Positions 4,904-11,068 of a stretch of 11,068 nt of DNA are shown here, piece by piece. How positions within the stretch are numbered: position 1 is the stretch's first letter; every line of letters starts with the position of its first letter. The position numbers and the translations under genes are program-made. The notes beneath the pieces are model-generated. The model saw only the letters and a list, made by a program, of their open reading frames with translations. It was not told the DNA's origin and did not search any database. Source of the DNA: Thermogutta sp. (GTDB lineage Bacteria; Planctomycetota; Planctomycetia; Pirellulales; Thermoguttaceae); assembly GCF_014359955.1 (NCBI RefSeq), contig NZ_JACIYL010000054.1, positions 1 through 11,068 of the forward strand, in the 5' to 3' direction.

Positions 4904-7108
4904 ATGGACGAGCCCTGGCAGGGAGGCGACATTCATAAGCGAAGAGGAGCGGAGAGCCTCCGGTTGGCCTGTTTGGCCCGACCTCGTTCCACGCTTGAAT
5001 CCCAACTGAGGCGAAGCGTCTCGCGGGGACGGTGGTTTTTGCTCAATCGGCAGTATCCGGATGGCCATTGGCGGGCGGAACTGGAAGGGGACAGCATCCT
5101 CCAGAGCGAAACCATTCTTGTACTGGCGTTTTTCCACCGCGAATCGAGCGAATTGGTTTCGCTTCTGGCGTCGCGGCTTCTCGAAACACAAACGGCGGAG
5201 GGAGGATGGTCTCTCTATCCCGACGGTCCGCTGGACTTAAGTGCGACGGTTAAAGCCTATTTCGCCCTCAAGATCGCGGGCTTTGACATCCATGAGGAGC
5301 CCATTCGCCGGGCTCGGGATGCCATTCTTGCGCGAGGTGGTGCCGAATCCGTCAATAGTTTCACCCGGTTTTATCTGGCTTTTCTGGGACAAATTCCTTA
5401 TTCGGCCTGTCCCGCTGTTCCGCCGGAGCTTATTCTCCTGCCCCGATGGTTTCCGATCAATCTTTATTCGCTGAGCGCATGGTCGCGCACCATGGTGGTG
5501 CCGCTTTCCATCATCTGGGCATTAAAACCGGTCCGAAACCTTCCACCCGAAAAAGGAATTCGCGAACTATTTCTCACCCACCCGGCGAATTGGCCTCTGA
5601 CCAGGGGATCCCCGTCGGGACGTCTGCAGTGGTTCTGGAGCAGATTCTTTTCCGCCGTGGATCGCCTTTATAAGTTTCTCGATCGTCACCACATCGTGCC
5701 GTGGCGTAACAGGGCGCTCCGTACTGCCGAGTCCTGGATTCGGCAGCACCTTGAGGGAAGTCATGGTCTGGGAGCAATCTATCCCGCCATGGTTTGGAGT
5801 CTCATTGCTCTCAAGGCCCTCGGCTATGACGAGGAAAGTCCTCTGATGAAGACCGGATGGCGGCATGTGGAAGAGCTCGTCATTTACGATGAAGACAATC
5901 AAACCGCCCGCGTTCAGCCCTGTTTATCTCCCGTGTGGGACACGGCACTCGCCGTCCGCTGTTTGCGGGAAGCTGGGCTGGGGATCGACCATCCTGCGGT
6001 GCGGCGAGGCGTCCAGTGGCTTCTTCACCGACAAATTCTGAAACCTGGCGACTGGGCCGTCCGCGCCCAGGCTGAGCCTGGCGGATGGTGTTTTGAATAC
6101 GCCAACGATCATTATCCAGACTGCGATGACACCGCTGCCGTCCTGCTGGCACTGGCGAGCCTGTTCCAGAACGATATCGCTCATGAGGATCTATTCCCGC
6201 CTCAATGGGAACTGATCCGTCAACCAGTGCGCAGTGAAGGCCCGGTTAATCATTCCACCGATGATCATCTATCCACTGGGCGGCTGCAGATGCTATCCCG
6301 CGAGGAAGCGCTCGCCGAAGCAACTGGCGCAATCGATCGCGGGCTCAAGTGGCTGCTGGCCATGCAGAACGATGACGGTGGCTGGGCTGCGTTTGATCGA
6401 AATAACTGCCGCCAGGTTCTCACCCAGGTTCCCTTTGCCGACCACAATGCCATGATCGATCCGAGCACGCCGGACGTGACAGGGCGCGTGCTGGAAGCTC
6501 TGGGGACTCTCGGCTACCGCGTCGGTCATACGGCTGTGGATCGTGCCGTGCGTTATCTCCGAGCAGTTCAGGAGCCAGACGGAAGCTGGTTGGGAAGGTG
6601 GGGAGTCAGCTATATCTACGGGACCTGGCTGGCTCTTGCGGGCCTGCGTGCCGTGGGCGTTTCCGAGAATGATCCCTGTGTACTTGCCGGCGCGACGTGG
6701 CTGATCGGACACCAACTCCCCGACGGCGGCTGGGGAGAAACACCCGAAACGTACGACAATCCTGCCAAGCGCGGGGCGGGGCCAAGCACGCCTTCTCAAA
6801 CGGCCTGGGCCATCCTCGGGCTGTTAGCCGCCGGCAAGTCGCGACATCCCGCGGTCCTGCGAGGCGTGCGTTATCTGCTCGATCGTCAACAGAGCGACGG
6901 CACATGGCAGGAAGAAGCCTTCACCGGAACGGGATTTCCACGTGTCTTCTACCTGCGCTACCACCATTACCCTCTCTATTTTCCGCTCCTGGCACTTTCG
7001 CGGTTTGCCACTGTCAACGCACCTTATCTCGAGGAGCTTGACCTTCCCGAGTTGCGTGTGTTTTTTCCCAAAGAGGATAACCCATCCTCGGAGTCGCGAA
7101 GTGCGTAA
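4904..7108 (+). CDS. shc: Squalene-hopene cyclase
   Basis: This 734-residue protein cyclises squalene to the pentacyclic hopene (and usually hopanol), the committed step of hopanoid synthesis. The reaction is one proton-started cascade at the inner face of the cytoplasmic membrane. The catalytic DXDD motif is DCDDTA with Asp406, Asp408 and Asp409 (Asp408 matches the proton donor of characterised cyclases), set in GGWCFEYANDHYPDCDDTA. QW repeats (QxxxGxW) of the alpha-alpha barrel begin at Gln50, 96, 488, 556, 604 and 662. The C-terminus has the conserved stretch GTGFPRVFYLRYHHYPLYFP. Length is slightly above the usual 630-720. I choose ATG 4904, nine bases after GGAG; an in-frame GTG at 4898 is only three bases from that site. 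It is the first gene of a two-gene unit with the HpnH homologue. Oxidosqualene cyclase is unlikely given the bacterial-type motifs and neighbour. Confidence 0.96.
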   Translation: MDEPWQGGDIHKRRGAESLRLACLARPRSTLESQLRRSVSRGRWFLLNRQYPDGHWRAELEGDSILQSETILVLAFFHRESSELVSLLASRLLETQTAEGGWSLYPDGPLDLSATVKAYFALKIAGFDIHEEPIRRARDAILARGGAESVNSFTRFYLAFLGQIPYSACPAVPPELILLPRWFPINLYSLSAWSRTMVVPLSIIWALKPVRNLPPEKGIRELFLTHPANWPLTRGSPSGRLQWFWSRFFSAVDRLYKFLDRHHIVPWRNRALRTAESWIRQHLEGSHGLGAIYPAMVWSLIALKALGYDEESPLMKTGWRHVEELVIYDEDNQTARVQPCLSPVWDTALAVRCLREAGLGIDHPAVRRGVQWLLHRQILKPGDWAVRAQAEPGGWCFEYANDHYPDCDDTAAVLLALASLFQNDIAHEDLFPPQWELIRQPVRSEGPVNHSTDDHLSTGRLQMLSREEALAEATGAIDRGLKWLLAMQNDDGGWAAFDRNNCRQVLTQVPFADHNAMIDPSTPDVTGRVLEALGTLGYRVGHTAVDRAVRYLRAVQEPDGSWLGRWGVSYIYGTWLALAGLRAVGVSENDPCVLAGATWLIGHQLPDGGWGETPETYDNPAKRGAGPSTPSQTAWAILGLLAAGKSRHPAVLRGVRYLLDRQQSDGTWQEEAFTGTGFPRVFYLRYHHYPLYFPLLALSRFATVNAPYLEELDLPELRVFFPKEDNPSSESRSA

Positions 7109-7135
7109 AAGCTGCCAAGAAAGGACCTCCATCTC

Positions 7136-8275
7136 GTGCGATTTCCCTGGTCACTTGTAAAGACGATGAGCATACATCTGTTCCGCTCGCGAATGCGCGG
7201 ACGGACACGACCGCCTCTCGTCCTAATGCTTGAACCCCTCTTCGCCTGCAACCTGGCGTGCGAAGGTTGTGGCCGCATCCGCGAATACGCGGCGATGGCT
7301 CATCAGCAGATGTCGCTCGAGGAATGTCTGCACGCGGCACGGGAATGCAATGCGCCCGTGGTCAGTGTGTGCGGCGGAGAACCGCTTCTGTATCGGGACC
7401 TTGACCGTCTTGTCTTGGGTTTGCTCTCCCAAAAACGATTCATCTATTTGTGCACCAACGGGCTGCTGATCCCGCGCTGGCTGGACCGGCTGCCACGCAC
7501 AGAAAGCCTCACCTGGAACGTCCATCTGGACGGGATGGAGGCGACCCACGACGCCATCACTGGTCGGCCGGGCACTTTTCGTGACGTGACCCGCGCTATC
7601 CGTCTGGCCAAAGAGGCGGGAATGCGGGTGACCACCAACACCACCATTTACGCCTGCACAGATATGCATGAAGTGATCGTGCTGCTGGAATATTTAACCG
7701 AGCTGGGTGTGGACGGCATGCTGCTTTCCCCCGCTTATCCCTACGAGTGTCTCCAGCCGGCACCGGTTCCCCGTGCCTCCGTTACAGAAAGGCCCCAGCT
7801 TGCCCCAGGCGATTGTGCCACTGCACCAAGTGAGTTTGGCACACCGCCAGCCCCCATGGAGCAGAAAAACGCCGAAACCACCATCTCGGAGGAACGGTCG
7901 CTTTTTCTAACGCGGGCAGAAGTGGCCAGGAAATTTCTGTCGGTCAAAACCGAACTTCGGCGGTTCCGGTTGATCAATTCCCCCCTTTACCTCGACTTTC
8001 TGATGGGCTTACGTGATTTGCCGTGCGCCGCGTGGGCTTCACCGACACGGAATGTGTGTGGCTGGAAGTCTCCCTGCTACCTCGTTACCGATGACCATTT
8101 CTCCACGTTTCGAGAATGGCAAGAGAAGACCCCGTGGCAAAGCCTGGGGCCCGGTCGCGATCCCCGCTGCGAGAATTGCCTTGTCCATTATGGATTTGAA
8201 ACCGGGGCCGTCTTCGCTGCCCAAAAATCCCTTCGCGATAGCCTCAGCCTGGCTCTCTGGCAACTTGGCCGATGA
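7136..8275 (+). CDS. hpnH: HpnH-like radical SAM enzyme (adenosylhopane synthesis)
   Basis: This 379-residue protein begins at a GTG ten bases after AAGGA and 27 bases beyond shc. HpnH uses a [4Fe-4S] cluster and S-adenosylmethionine to add a 5'-deoxyadenosyl radical to hopene, forming adenosylhopane, the entry to C35 hopanoids. The start PLVLMLEPLFACNLACEGCG carries the cluster cysteines 38, 42 and 45 (CxxxCxxC). VCGGEPLL (78-85) is the SAM-binding GGE region, and LCTNGLL and NVHLDG follow. The C-terminal half matches the DUF3463 part of HpnH: SPTRNVCGWKSPCYLV (302-317) and CENCLVHYGFE (345-355), with Tyr352 where I recall Cys in typical members. Between about 206 and 252 there is a Pro/Ala/Thr-rich insertion that known HpnH proteins, as I remember them, lack. 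Position next to shc supports the assignment; another radical SAM activity on hopanoids is the main alternative. Confidence 0.9.
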   Translation: MRFPWSLVKTMSIHLFRSRMRGRTRPPLVLMLEPLFACNLACEGCGRIREYAAMAHQQMSLEECLHAARECNAPVVSVCGGEPLLYRDLDRLVLGLLSQKRFIYLCTNGLLIPRWLDRLPRTESLTWNVHLDGMEATHDAITGRPGTFRDVTRAIRLAKEAGMRVTTNTTIYACTDMHEVIVLLEYLTELGVDGMLLSPAYPYECLQPAPVPRASVTERPQLAPGDCATAPSEFGTPPAPMEQKNAETTISEERSLFLTRAEVARKFLSVKTELRRFRLINSPLYLDFLMGLRDLPCAAWASPTRNVCGWKSPCYLVTDDHFSTFREWQEKTPWQSLGPGRDPRCENCLVHYGFETGAVFAAQKSLRDSLSLALWQLGR

Positions 8276-8328
8276 CACCACTCCCAGCTTCGCCGTCGCA
8301 GACAAGCCTCGATAAAAGTCGGTGTTTG

Positions 8329-8343
8329 GGCGTGCCAGACGCC
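8329..8343. terminator. Weak hairpin between converging genes
   Basis: GGCGT (8329-8333) and ACGCC (8339-8343) form a five-pair stem with a five-base loop in the 69-base gap between hpnH and the converging minus-strand gene. No T-run is adjacent, so a terminator role rests mainly on position. Confidence 0.22.
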
Positions 8344-8344
8344 A

Positions 8345-9316
8345 CTACCGTCCTGTAGAAGGATACAGCGGCACGGCGGGCACCCATTCCGAAGGGGAAA
8401 GTGCCTGAGGAGCGGGCAAAGTTTGATCTACGGGCGGGAGCCGTCGCGGTTTCTCCGACGCAAACCAGGGACTTTTGACAACTGTCACGAGTGGCAGTTC
8501 CGTCTCCACAACGGGTGGCTGCTCGATCTTGCGTGCCACGCTCGGCTGCGCATCGAGCGTCTGAAACTCCTCTTTCGGAGTTCTCTCGGAATCTTCCTTT
8601 GATCGCGATCGAAAGCCTTCGATCGGCACGAGCGGGGGCATATCGCCACCCTCGCGGGACGTCTCCATCCCTTTGTCGCTCTTTCCCGGTTTTTCCGTTT
8701 CGCGAGACGCTACTTCTGAAACAACCCCCGTCGAACCGGGTTGTTCTGAGGACGGACGGCTGACGCCGAGGGTCTTTGCCGGTACCGGTTCCGCTCGGGT
8801 CGGGCCGGTTTTGGGACTGTCGTGCAGCGGCTCCACCTGGGATGAGGGAATCATGATCGCCATACGAGGGGGGACCGCCGTCGCAACTTGGGGGGCTTGC
8901 AGTGCCCCAGTATTGGTTTCGGCGTTGAGTGACAAACCGCCGTTTCCCCATGTCCCGCCGGAATCGTCCCGATTTTCTGCTACAACGGGAGAAATTTCCA
9001 ATTTATCCCAACCCGTCGGAGAGATCCGCGTGCTCCCACCATCCGACCGAGTGACGGCTTTCTGGCCGGCGGTCCTGGGCGTTTCTGGTGGGCAAGTGGG
9101 AGGGACCGGGCCCGAACCGCCGCCGGCGGTCTCGGACTGCTGTTCGGAGAGGGCCAAAGCCGCTCTCCGCGATGCCATCCCCTCTTTGACCAGGCGGTCC
9201 TTCGCCTGTACCATTTGCCAGATGCGGTCGTTGACATTGTGATACCGGTAAATAGCCAGCCCGACGAATAAGGCAAGCGTGACAAGCGGAGCGATTTGGA
9301 GCCAGAATCTCGGCAT
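8345..9316 (-). CDS. Single-pass membrane protein with long Pro/Ser-rich tail
   Basis: From ATG 9316 this gives 323 residues. Residues about 5-23 form one membrane segment (FWLQIAPLVTLALFVGLAIY), followed by a short helical part (about 26-60, DRIWQMVQAKDRLVKEGMAS) and then some 260 residues rich in Pro, Ser, Thr, Glu and Gly with no repeats or domain I recognise. This predicts a membrane anchor with a disordered tail outside the cytoplasm or in the periplasm; orientation is not certain. GGGAG lies about 13 bases before the ATG; a TTG at 9355 has no ribosome site and is rejected, and a GTG at 9319 is equally possible. Absence of stops over about 970 bases is partly helped by high GC. I believe the frame because of the membrane segment and ribosome site, but the function is unknown. 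Confidence 0.65.
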   Translation of the reverse strand: MPRFWLQIAPLVTLALFVGLAIYRYHNVNDRIWQMVQAKDRLVKEGMASRRAALALSEQQSETAGGGSGPVPPTCPPETPRTAGQKAVTRSDGGSTRISPTGWDKLEISPVVAENRDDSGGTWGNGGLSLNAETNTGALQAPQVATAVPPRMAIMIPSSQVEPLHDSPKTGPTRAEPVPAKTLGVSRPSSEQPGSTGVVSEVASRETEKPGKSDKGMETSREGGDMPPLVPIEGFRSRSKEDSERTPKEEFQTLDAQPSVARKIEQPPVVETELPLVTVVKSPWFASEKPRRLPPVDQTLPAPQALSPSEWVPAVPLYPSTGR

Positions 9317-9365
9317 CACGTGTCTCAACTCCCACTGAAGAAGGGGTACACTCAAGGGGGGATTT

Positions 9366-9414
9366 CGCAGGGCATGGGGGGCTATTCAACCATACCCGCT
9401 GATTAGGCCCTGCG
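9366..9414. promoter_or_regulatory. Spaced inverted repeat in divergent gap
   Basis: CGCAGGGC (9366-9373) and GCCCTGCG (9407-9414) are perfect eight-base complements 33 bases apart, in the gap between the minus-strand membrane protein and the plus-strand deoxyribosyltransferase-like gene. They could be a regulator pair site or a long-loop hairpin. No clear promoter was found beside them. Confidence 0.3.
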
Positions 9415-9538
9415 CCGCCTGCCCGCTTCCGTTTTTGGCCCGTGAAAGCGTGAAGACAAACGGTTGATGACGGCTGGGAAAAGTTTGTGGCAGTCACTTG
9501 CCTCGCGGCAATCCACGCAGCGCACAGGATCATCGGAG

Positions 9539-10081
9539 ATGACCCACGATCAGAGACAGACAGAGCGTGCGGAACCCCAGGAAGCAATCGGAACTTGCCG
9601 GGAACTCGCACCCCCGAGTGCAACCCGGTGGAAGGTTTTTCTGGCAGGAGTCATGCAGGGATCGATGATCGACAAGGGGCTTGTGCCGCAGGATTACCGG
9701 GAGGAGCTCAAACGCCTACTGCGGCAGCATCTCCCCGAAGCCGACGTTTACGATCCCCTCGCCGATCACAAAAATTCTTTGGAATATGACCGGCGTACCG
9801 GTCGAGAGGTCTTTTTCTTTCACAATGAGATGTGTCGAACCGTGGACCTTCTCATCGCCTATCTGCCTCAGGCTTCAATGGGGACGGCCATCGAAATGTG
9901 GGAGGCCTATCGCCATGGAGCGATGGTGCTCAGCATCAGCCCCATGCGGCACAACTGGGTCGTCAAGTTCCTCAGCCACCGAATCTATCCGGACCTTGAT
10001 GCGTTCAAGGTGGCCCTCGAAAGCGGCGAGATCCGTCAGTTGCTGCAGGACGGGGTTAAAAAAGGCTCTCGCGGCCCCTAA
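9539..10081 (+). CDS. Nucleoside 2-deoxyribosyltransferase-like protein
   Basis: This 180-residue protein opens, after a variable 30-residue lead, with WKVFLAGVMQGS (31-42), the first strand and phosphate-loop-like turn of the nucleoside 2-deoxyribosyltransferase fold. DVYDPLADHKNS (69-80) and RTVDLLIAYLPQASMGTAIE (100-119) follow; in that fold the second motif carries the Asp and Glu of the active site (candidates Asp103 and Glu119), and the MGTAIEMWEAY helix is typical. The family moves deoxyribose between bases or hydrolyses nucleotide N-glycosidic bonds, and includes base-modification and defence-linked members, so the exact reaction is open. I choose ATG 9539 because AGGA lies eight bases before it; ATG 9464 has no ribosome site. 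It is soluble and probably cytosolic. Neither neighbour suggests a pathway. Real gene: high confidence; family: moderate. Confidence 0.75.
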   Translation: MTHDQRQTERAEPQEAIGTCRELAPPSATRWKVFLAGVMQGSMIDKGLVPQDYREELKRLLRQHLPEADVYDPLADHKNSLEYDRRTGREVFFFHNEMCRTVDLLIAYLPQASMGTAIEMWEAYRHGAMVLSISPMRHNWVVKFLSHRIYPDLDAFKVALESGEIRQLLQDGVKKGSRGP

Positions 10082-10287
10082 AAAAGCTTTGCCGGACACC
10101 TGCAGCTACTTGCTCTCGGTGCTCCTGCCTGACGATTCGCCCACCCTTTCGTCCATCCTCTGGCCTGGACTTCTTTTCTGGCAGCGTACAATATGCAAAG
10201 GCGACTCATGCGATGAGAAGGAAGTTGGTGGATGGGTCAACGTTTCGCTCATCGGATTTCTATGGGAAAAAGAAGGAGGATGATTCG

Positions 10288-10872
10288 ATGGTTCGCACAG
10301 CCAGCACGATGATGCTCCCACTTGGGGCCAAGGCACCGGATTTCGCTTTGCCCGATACCGAGGGTCGCATCGTCCGCCTTTCTGATTTTGACGGTGCCCC
10401 GGCGCTGCTGGTCATCTTCATGTGCAATCACTGTCCGTATGTCAAGCATATTGCCGATCATCTGGCGCAGTTCGCTAAAGAATTTCAGGCCAAGGGAGTC
10501 GCGATCGTCGGGATCAATTCCAACGATGCGGCAAGTTACCCGGATGATTCCCCGGAAAAGATGCGGGAAGAGGTCAAACTTCGGGGATACACGTTCCCCT
10601 ACCTGTACGACGAGACGCAGGAGGTTGCCAAGGCCTACCGGGCAGCCTGCACTCCTGACTTTTTCCTCTTCGACAAAGAGCGTCGATTGGTGTACCGAGG
10701 GCAGTACGACGACAGCCGTCCGGGAAACGGAATCCCGGTGACCGGGAAAGACCTGCGAGCCGCCATCGAAGCGGTCCTCGCCGGTCAACCGGTTCCGCCC
10801 GATCAAAAGCCCAGCCTCGGCTGTAACATCAAATGGAAACCCGGCAACGAGCCGGAGTATTTCTCCGCGTAG
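10288..10872 (+). CDS. Thioredoxin-fold peroxiredoxin-like (AhpC/TSA) protein
   Basis: This 194-residue protein has a complete thioredoxin fold. LGAKAPDFALPDTEGRIVRL (12-31) is the usual AhpC/TSA opening, then FMCNHCPYVKH (44-54) carries the redox pair Cys46 and Cys49 (CNHC). GINSND (75-80), a helix, CTPDFFLFD (121-129) with the cis-Pro Pro123, and YRGQYDDSRPGN (136-147) follow. The C-terminus has GCNIKWKPG (178-186) with an extra cysteine, as in the peroxiredoxin-like branch common in planctomycetes and other bacteria. It likely reduces thiols or peroxides; the substrate is not known. No signal peptide is seen. A perfect AAGGAGG stands eight bases before ATG 10288, which rules out the in-frame ATG at 10213. 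TACAAT at 10187-10192 may be a -10 element, though no clear -35 accompanies it. The gene appears to stand alone. Confidence 0.92.
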   Translation: MVRTASTMMLPLGAKAPDFALPDTEGRIVRLSDFDGAPALLVIFMCNHCPYVKHIADHLAQFAKEFQAKGVAIVGINSNDAASYPDDSPEKMREEVKLRGYTFPYLYDETQEVAKAYRAACTPDFFLFDKERRLVYRGQYDDSRPGNGIPVTGKDLRAAIEAVLAGQPVPPDQKPSLGCNIKWKPGNEPEYFSA

Positions 10873-10985
10873 TGTAGCCCTGTGCCCCAAGCCGCCCGGG
10901 CCATACCTGCCTTACCGGCTCCCGCCAGACGCTGGCACGCCGTCAACCTTGCCGAGTGAGAGCCTGGGAGGCCGTGCAGGTGATA

Positions 10986-11024
10986 TGAGGGCAGGGGAAC
11001 ACGTCAAGCCAGACCCTGCCCTCA
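10986..11024. terminator. Strong inverted repeat between converging genes
   Basis: TGAGGGCAGGG (10986-10996) and CCCTGCCCTCA (11014-11024) are perfect 11-base complements with a 17-base loop. It lies about 110 bases after the thioredoxin-like gene and its right arm includes the stop codon of the probable edge gene on the minus strand. It would work for both directions; there is no T-run on either side. Confidence 0.5.
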
Positions 11025-11068
11025 GCGCCCCCACAGGAGTTCGGCAAATTCTTCCAAAAGGTCGTATT
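11022..11068 (-). CDS. Probable C-terminal end of a gene cut off by the window edge
   Basis: On the minus strand the window edge reads YDLLEEFAELLWGR and then a stop (TGA, complement of 11022-11024). The acidic, amphipathic helix-like composition looks like a real protein end, and the adjacent convergent inverted repeat suits a gene end. Only 14 residues are visible, so family and function cannot be given, and chance is possible. Confidence 0.35.
   Translation of the reverse strand, partial: YDLLEEFAELLWGR

Noticed and set aside
8673..9242. 189-codon plus-strand frame over the Pro/Ser-rich membrane protein
   Set aside because: The minus-strand frame is longer, has a membrane segment and a ribosome site; this one lacks both and is probably a GC-driven shadow.
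9003..9623. 206-codon minus-strand frame spanning the divergent gap
   Set aside because: It overlaps two better-supported genes on different strands and shows no family motif or start signal.

Overview
The window looks like a piece of a GC-rich planctomycete chromosome. A thermophilic member of the Thermogutta/Pirellulales type would fit, but that is inference. The clues are a Tat-exported Gfo/Idh/MocA oxidoreductase of the kind planctomycetes carry in many copies, a bacterial hopanoid pathway (squalene-hopene cyclase next to an HpnH-type radical SAM enzyme), loosely packed genes on both strands, and short interspersed palindromes in the gaps. There are no rRNA or tRNA genes, CRISPR arrays, transposases or phage genes.

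Layout. 1-481 (minus): N-terminal part of a TPR lipoprotein cut by the window edge. 482-795: divergent control region with an imperfect 30-nt direct repeat flanking a palindrome. 796-999 (plus): small cysteine-rich DUF6485 protein. About 1000-1446: non-coding, with copy 1 of an interspersed palindrome. 1447-1596 (plus): possible small membrane protein. 1687-2712 (minus): HDOD-domain signalling protein. 2713-3087: gap with operator-like inverted repeats and a possible promoter. 3088-4395 (plus): Tat-secreted Gfo/Idh/MocA oxidoreductase, closed by a strong intrinsic terminator. 4481-4903: palindrome copy 2, a promoter candidate, and a long leader with several hairpins, the last looking like a terminator just before the next gene. 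4904-7108 (plus): squalene-hopene cyclase. 7136-8275 (plus): HpnH-like radical SAM enzyme. 8345-9316 (minus): single-pass membrane protein with a long Pro/Ser-rich tail. 9539-10081 (plus): nucleoside 2-deoxyribosyltransferase-like protein. 10288-10872 (plus): thioredoxin/AhpC-like protein. 11022-11068 (minus): probable last 14 codons of another gene, sharing a convergent inverted repeat with it.

How the genes work together. The one clear functional unit is shc-hpnH, two genes 27 bp apart. The cyclase turns squalene into hopene, and HpnH joins a 5'-deoxyadenosyl group to hopene to give adenosylhopane, the precursor of side-chain-extended hopanoids. The squalene-making genes are not in the window. 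The remaining genes appear to be single units with their own signals.

I found no convincing new multi-gene system. The most interesting points are the structured, attenuator-like leader of the shc operon, a roughly 45-residue low-complexity insertion in the HpnH homologue, the repeat/palindrome arrangement at 617-711, and the triple CGTGAT operator-like site before the oxidoreductase gene.
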